Origin: an uncultured Bacillus sp.
GTDB lineage: Bacteria > Bacillota > Bacilli > Bacillales_B > DSM-18226
DNA: 46,451 bases
NCBI RefSeq assembly: GCF_946478885.1
Contig: NZ_CAMLDX010000014.1
Coordinates: 1 to 46,451, forward strand
Direction: 5' to 3'
Part shown: positions 42,526-46,451 of the stretch, one piece after another
How positions within the stretch are numbered: the first letter of the stretch is position 1
Layout of the letters: every line of letters starts with the position of its first letter
Position numbers and translations under genes: made by a program
Notes under the pieces: model-generated
Seen by the model: the letters and a program-made list of their open reading frames with translations, nothing else
Databases searched by the model: none
Told to the model about the DNA's origin: nothing

Positions 42526-42660
42526 TTAATTAAGAATCTCTTACTCATCTAATTAACCATGCTTAGATCATTAAAAAGCAAGAGAAATCCTTACTAGACT
42601 GTCACTTTCAATTTTATTTATCCAATGAGAGAAAATGAATACTTTTTGAGGAGAATCAAT

Positions 42661-44490
42661 ATGGAAGATACGTTAACACGCCGCCAGCTTCAATCCTTGA
42701 TCCACATATCCAACCTATTAAATACCTCATTTGATATAGACACAATAATCGAATTAATGCTGAGTGAAACCATTTCTGTAGTCGACGCTGCTGAAGGCGG
42801 CTCATTGTGGTTATATGATAGACAACAGGAAATGTTGATAGCTAAATCTGCCCAAGGTGTTTTTTATCCAAAGATTTTTCGTCAAATTCGCTTGAAGCCG
42901 GGAGAATCTATGACCGGGAAGACATTTCAGGCAGGGAAATCCGTATTATTTCAAAATGAAACAGAAATTAAAAATGCCTTGTCTACTTTATCTTCCATAA
43001 ACCTAAAATTGTTAACCCAATCTATTCCAGAGAATTTCTCTTTCTCGTCCGTTATTTCATCCCCTATTCTATTGAACGGCGAAAGTATCGGCGTCTTTAC
43101 TCTTGATTCCTTTCAGCAGTCTTTAAATTTTAAACCTGAGGATATGAATCTCTTAGAAGCCATTTGTCATCAGGCTGCTGTTGCATTAGAAAGATCTAAT
43201 CTCTATAAAGAAAAAGAAGAGACAGTGAGAAAACTTTCCAATTCCATTGAGGTTCACAGGAATCTAGCGAATCTTGTTTTACAGGGAGAGGATCTGCATT
43301 CCATTTTGCAAAACATTCACCAGTGGATGGGAGAGCACATTTTTTTATTTGATGACTTAGGGGAACAAATTGCTGCTACAATCTATACCGCCGATCTCTC
43401 CAGTTCGCTGCTAGCCTGCATAAAAAGACAAGCTACACTATTTGTCAATTCTTACAAAAATACTCTTACGGATATAGAGATTCAAATAGAAGGATGCCAT
43501 TATCATCTCGTCTGTTTCCCTCTTGGCTCCCGGCCAAAATCTCTTGGATTGCTCATTATCCTTTCGCGCAAGAAAATGAGCAATATGGATATTGCTGCTC
43601 TTGAGCATGCCTGTACCGTCTTATCTTTGGAGCTTTTTAAAGAGCTGGCTGTCTTTGATACCCAGCAGAGATTGAAGGGAGAATTCGTTGAAAAACTTTA
43701 TTCCGGCCATATGGATGAGGCTGTGATCCAAAAAGCAAAAAGCCTGCACTTTGATCCCTCACGTAGCTATATAGCTATGATTGTTGAATTTCATCCAATT
43801 GCCGCTCAAAGTGTTTTGAATGATGGATTTATCCGAAAAATGATCCACATGTCCAACCAGGCTTTTTCGGATAAATATACCCAAAGTATCATTGTTGAAC
43901 ATCAAAATCAAATTGTCGTTCTTCTCTCCTATTCAGCAAATACCGAATCTTCGCTTGCTATTCATCAGATAAAGGAAAATGCCAGATGGATTCAGAAAGA
44001 AATGCAAAATAAAAAATGGAATATGATGTCTGCTTTTGGAATTGGAAGAATGAAGCAAGGGCTGCTGCATGTCCAGCAATCCTTAAAGGAGGCAGAGAAA
44101 TGCCTGAGGTTTATTCAAAGATTCCATTATGAAAATCATATACTCAGTTACACAGATCTCGGGATCCAGAGATTCATCCTGCAAAATTCGGAGGAAGAAG
44201 TAAATGAATTTGTCTATGAAGTGTTGGGAGCATTGATTGAGTATGATGATTCACGTAAGGGAGAATTATTAAAAACACTTTATGTTTACCTGAAAAAAAA
44301 TCAAAATGCAAAAAAAACAGCAGATGCCTTACATGTACATATTAATACCTTAAACTATCGTTTAAAAAGAATTGAAGAAATTCTATCCATTAATTTGACA
44401 GACGGTACCCAGCTGCTCAACCTTCATTTAGCGGTTAGTTTATATGGTTATATAGACAAGCTGCCGGATGGGAAAACGATACAGGCGTGA
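42661..44490 (+). CDS. GAF-domain PucR/CdaR-family transcriptional regulator
   Basis: A 609-residue cytoplasmic regulator: N-terminal GAF domain (about 10-185, DAAEGGSLWLYDR, GESMTGKTFQAGKSVLF, ICHQAAVALERS), a coiled linker, a CdaR GGDEF-like segment (about 340-480, AFGIGRMKQGLLHVQQSLKEA), and a C-terminal PucR HTH (NQNAKKTADALHVHINTLNY, RLKRIEEI). The frame opens 36 nt upstream, but GAGGAGAATC fixes ATG 42661. It is divergent from the leucine operon and probably activates it on sensing a pathway acid or CoA ester in the GAF domain. Confidence 0.88.
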   Translation: MEDTLTRRQLQSLIHISNLLNTSFDIDTIIELMLSETISVVDAAEGGSLWLYDRQQEMLIAKSAQGVFYPKIFRQIRLKPGESMTGKTFQAGKSVLFQNETEIKNALSTLSSINLKLLTQSIPENFSFSSVISSPILLNGESIGVFTLDSFQQSLNFKPEDMNLLEAICHQAAVALERSNLYKEKEETVRKLSNSIEVHRNLANLVLQGEDLHSILQNIHQWMGEHIFLFDDLGEQIAATIYTADLSSSLLACIKRQATLFVNSYKNTLTDIEIQIEGCHYHLVCFPLGSRPKSLGLLIILSRKKMSNMDIAALEHACTVLSLELFKELAVFDTQQRLKGEFVEKLYSGHMDEAVIQKAKSLHFDPSRSYIAMIVEFHPIAAQSVLNDGFIRKMIHMSNQAFSDKYTQSIIVEHQNQIVVLLSYSANTESSLAIHQIKENARWIQKEMQNKKWNMMSAFGIGRMKQGLLHVQQSLKEAEKCLRFIQRFHYENHILSYTDLGIQRFILQNSEEEVNEFVYEVLGALIEYDDSRKGELLKTLYVYLKKNQNAKKTADALHVHINTLNYRLKRIEEILSINLTDGTQLLNLHLAVSLYGYIDKLPDGKTIQA

Positions 44491-44703
44491 ACGCTACCGA
44501 CTTAATTAACCAGCCGTGGTGCGTTCAGGCATCTACAATGGATCTATTTTCAGTATAGATTTATGTAAAGTGACACTAGATAAGGGTTTGTGATGCCTGT
44601 TCTCCTTTGCTTTTTACTAAATAATTATATAAATCTGCAGTTCATTCTCATTCTCATGACAGAAAATACTGAATTTATCACCAAAATTTCGCTATTTTTC
44701 TGT

Positions 44704-45288
44704 TTAAAAGCTCATAATGCCGGTATGTTTTAACAAAATGTGAATTCCTATGAAAATCAATATAACCCCTCCGGCTAATTCTGCCTTTGACTGATATTTG
44801 GTTCCGAATACACTCCCTATTCTCACACCTGCCACGGACATAAAGAAGGTGACAACACCGATTAATAAAATTGCCGGAATAATATAGACCTGAAGAAAAG
44901 CAAAACTAACTCCCACAGCCAACACATCAATACTGGTAGATATTGCCAGAACTGACATAATTCTAAAACTTGTTGGAGAGTTGTAGGTCATATGCTCCTC
45001 TTGATTAACAGCGGTTTCTTTTCGGGACTCTCTAATAATGTTCAGCCCGATCACTGTCAGTAGTCCAAATGCAAGCCAGTGATCGATGCTGTTAATCTGC
45101 TTCTGAAATTGTACGCCAAGAAAATAGCCAATCAAAGGCATTACGTCCTGAAAACAGCTAAAATAGAGGCCGACCACTATCGCAATCTTTATATTAAATT
45201 TTTCCGCTGACAATCCCCGACAGATGGAAGCGGCAAATGCATCCATTGAGACAGCAAATGCAATAAGAAGCAGTTCAAATATACCCAA
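44704..45288 (-). CDS. mntP: MntP-type manganese efflux pump
   Basis: A 194-residue, six-helix inner-membrane exporter of Mn2+. AFAVSMDAFAASICRG puts Asp16 exactly where it is in E. coli MntP, and AISTSIDVLAVGVSFAFLQV gives the second key Asp. The frame opens at 45375, but AAGGTG 7 nt before a TTG at 45288 and the Asp16 alignment both support the TTG start. No yybP-ykoY riboswitch was recognised upstream. Confidence 0.87.
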   Translation of the reverse strand: MGIFELLLIAFAVSMDAFAASICRGLSAEKFNIKIAIVVGLYFSCFQDVMPLIGYFLGVQFQKQINSIDHWLAFGLLTVIGLNIIRESRKETAVNQEEHMTYNSPTSFRIMSVLAISTSIDVLAVGVSFAFLQVYIIPAILLIGVVTFFMSVAGVRIGSVFGTKYQSKAELAGGVILIFIGIHILLKHTGIMSF

Positions 45289-45308
45289 TCGTACACACCT
45301 TTTCTGAA

Positions 45309-45326
45309 CCTTTTTTGCAAAAAAGG
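45309..45326. promoter_or_regulatory. Perfect 18-bp palindrome before mntP
   Basis: CCTTTTTTGCAAAAAAGG lies 20 bp upstream of the mntP start. It may be an operator or a short leader hairpin; it does not match a MntR box. Confidence 0.3.
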
Positions 45327-45536
45327 ACAAACTACCGCAGTGATTCGACTCATTTCTACAATAAAATCGTATCATAGAAAATTTGATTGAGTCTATAGAA
45401 ACATTTTTTAAGCTATATAAATAAATTTAGCAAAATAAACTTTATTGCACGTACGAAAAAAATAAATCATTTACCTCCCAATAGATTGACATCTATTTTT
45501 TATGCTGAATGAATCCATCTTAGAATTTGTAGAACC

Positions 45537-46193
45537 CTAATCATTCCGAACTATTTCACGCTGTGATTGCTTCTCCTTATAAAGCTGAAATATCCAAATC
45601 ATAATAGCGAGCCAGCATCCGCCTCCCATGTAACCGCCGATAATATCGCTTGGGTAATGTACTCCTAAATAGACCCGACTAATACCAATAAGAGCAATCA
45701 TACAGGAACTAATCACAATCAGCACACTCCTACCTGTTTTGGAGGAGATGTGACGCCACAAAAGAAAGGTTAAGATACCATATAACGTAAATGCATTCAT
45801 AGCATGTCCACTTGGAAAACTGTAACCGCCGATGTCAATCAAGCGATGCCATTCCGGGCGTGCACGCTGAAACGTTTGCTTTAACAATCCATTCAACAAC
45901 GGTGAGCCAACCATCACGATGCAAAATAGCACAAGCTCGGTTCGATGTTTCAAAACCTTGTAAAGAAAAAATAAAATAAAAATGGACAACACGATCACTA
46001 TTTGGGCTGAGCCTATTTGGGTGAAAAATTTCATTATGGCGGTAAATCTCGGTCCTTCCCATCCCTGTACAATAGTAATTACTTTATAATCAAAGAAAAA
46101 AATTCCATTCATACTCACGGTATAGGCCATAAAACTAAAACCGGCTAATAAAAGAATGCTTACTAACAAAACAGTCGGTACTTGTATTTTCAA
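45537..46193 (-). CDS. PAP2-family membrane phosphatase
   Basis: A 218-residue, six-helix PAP2 phosphatase with the three catalytic blocks: KQTFQRARP (Lys105, Arg112), PSGH (127-130) and SRVYLGVHYPSD (172-183). The active site faces outside. Such enzymes act on undecaprenyl pyrophosphate or phosphatidate/phosphatidylglycerol phosphate. It starts with TTG, and AAAGGAGGTGGAAGG lies upstream. Substrate not decidable from sequence. Confidence 0.88.
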   Translation of the reverse strand: MKIQVPTVLLVSILLLAGFSFMAYTVSMNGIFFFDYKVITIVQGWEGPRFTAIMKFFTQIGSAQIVIVLSIFILFFLYKVLKHRTELVLFCIVMVGSPLLNGLLKQTFQRARPEWHRLIDIGGYSFPSGHAMNAFTLYGILTFLLWRHISSKTGRSVLIVISSCMIALIGISRVYLGVHYPSDIIGGYMGGGCWLAIMIWIFQLYKEKQSQREIVRND

Positions 46194-46336
46194 TGTTTCC
46201 TTCCACCTCCTTTCTATCAGAACCTTCCAACTTATTCCTTGTCTAGACTATGTACATTATTATTTGTATTCATCTCACTTTTGACCATACTTCCTTGTTC
46301 TCTTCTTATGCAACTATACACTTCCCTTACAAATAA
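46194..46336. other. Leader region of the PAP2 gene
   Basis: AT-rich sequence with the PAP2 ribosome site at its left edge. No further gene or clear promoter seen. Confidence 0.4.
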
Positions 46337-46411
46337 TCAACTTGACATAAAAAACCAGATTCCGATTATTTCTTGTTTCGGATCCAGTTTAAATTCAGAA
46401 TTCACATTCAT
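46337..46411 (-). CDS. Possible 24-aa leader peptide or gene fragment
   Basis: ATG at 46411 with GAGGTG 5 nt upstream opens a 24-codon frame (MNVNSEFKLDPKQE then IIGIWFFMSS). Within it CTGGATCCGA pairs with TCGGAATCTGG (with G-U pairs and a bulge), followed by six T on the minus strand, so the frame doubles as a hairpin-plus-T-run terminator. It lies about 145 nt before the PAP2 gene. Could be a regulatory leader or a truncated gene. Confidence 0.3.
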   Translation of the reverse strand: MNVNSEFKLDPKQEIIGIWFFMSS

Positions 46412-46451
46412 ATAAACACCTCAGTAGTTAGTTACTTTCATAATTTTGATT

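Noticed and set aside
45289..45536. yybP-ykoY manganese riboswitch before mntP
   Set aside because: The conserved GGGGAGUAG-type core of that class is not visible; only an 18-bp AT-rich palindrome is present.

Overview
The window reads as chromosomal DNA of an endospore-forming Bacillaceae (Bacillus or a close relative). Evidence: low GC, strong GGAGG ribosome sites with frequent TTG and GTG starts, a lysine riboswitch ahead of dapA, a Spo0E-like protein, a Gmad2/LysM protein, a good sigma-E type promoter ahead of a leucine-degradation operon, and gene pairs and operons that match Bacillus subtilis gene content (dhaS, ywoH-ywoG, lytST, cstA, ylbC, yhfH, ssuD, the yng operon). No rRNA, tRNA, CRISPR array, prophage or intact insertion sequence was seen.

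Layout. 1-2.6 kb: LysM/Gmad2 protein, then L-box plus dapA. 2.7-4.5 kb: a leftward operon (DUF2325, flavodoxin, degenerate PD-(D/E)XK protein) behind a sigma-A promoter with a near-consensus Fur box in its spacer. 4.6-6.1 kb: small genes (45-aa unknown, Spo0E-like, 53-aa unknown). 6.2-11.5 kb: aldehyde dehydrogenase dhaS, a PbuE-like MFS exporter, a phage-ABA-sandwich protein, a possible small RNA or peptide locus, and a YlbC-like CAP protein. 11.7-13.4 kb: MarR regulator and MFS exporter with a perfect palindromic operator on the promoter. 13.4-17.9 kb: LytS/LytT two-component system next to cstA, plausibly a pyruvate sensing and uptake module. 18.1-18.9 kb: yhfH and a possibly frameshifted small membrane gene.

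18.9-31.4 kb is the most unusual part: ten leftward genes for oxidative release of sulfur from organosulfur compounds (sfnG, an orphan 116-aa gene, a DszC-like monooxygenase, ssuD, and two LLM flavin monooxygenases each with a paralogous SfnB/DszC-like partner, plus two more acyl-CoA-dehydrogenase-like enzymes). Three sites in this cluster carry the same leader design: a 12-nt mini-hairpin (CTGG-ACWA-CCAG, with a compensated CTAG/CTAG version in one copy) running directly into a strong intrinsic terminator just before the gene. Two of the three also share a conserved promoter. I do not recognise this attenuator class; it is the best candidate for something undescribed.

31.6-42.4 kb: a nitronate-monooxygenase-like gene, then a complete leucine/isovalerate catabolic operon (yngJ, yngH, yngHB, yngG, yngF, an acetyl-CoA-synthetase-like ligase, yngE, scoA, scoB) from a sigma-E type promoter, divergent from a GAF/PucR-type regulator. 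44.7-46.2 kb: MntP manganese exporter and a PAP2 phosphatase.

All family names come from motif recognition and memory of relatives; no database search was run. Starts were moved from the longest reading frame wherever a ribosome site decided it.
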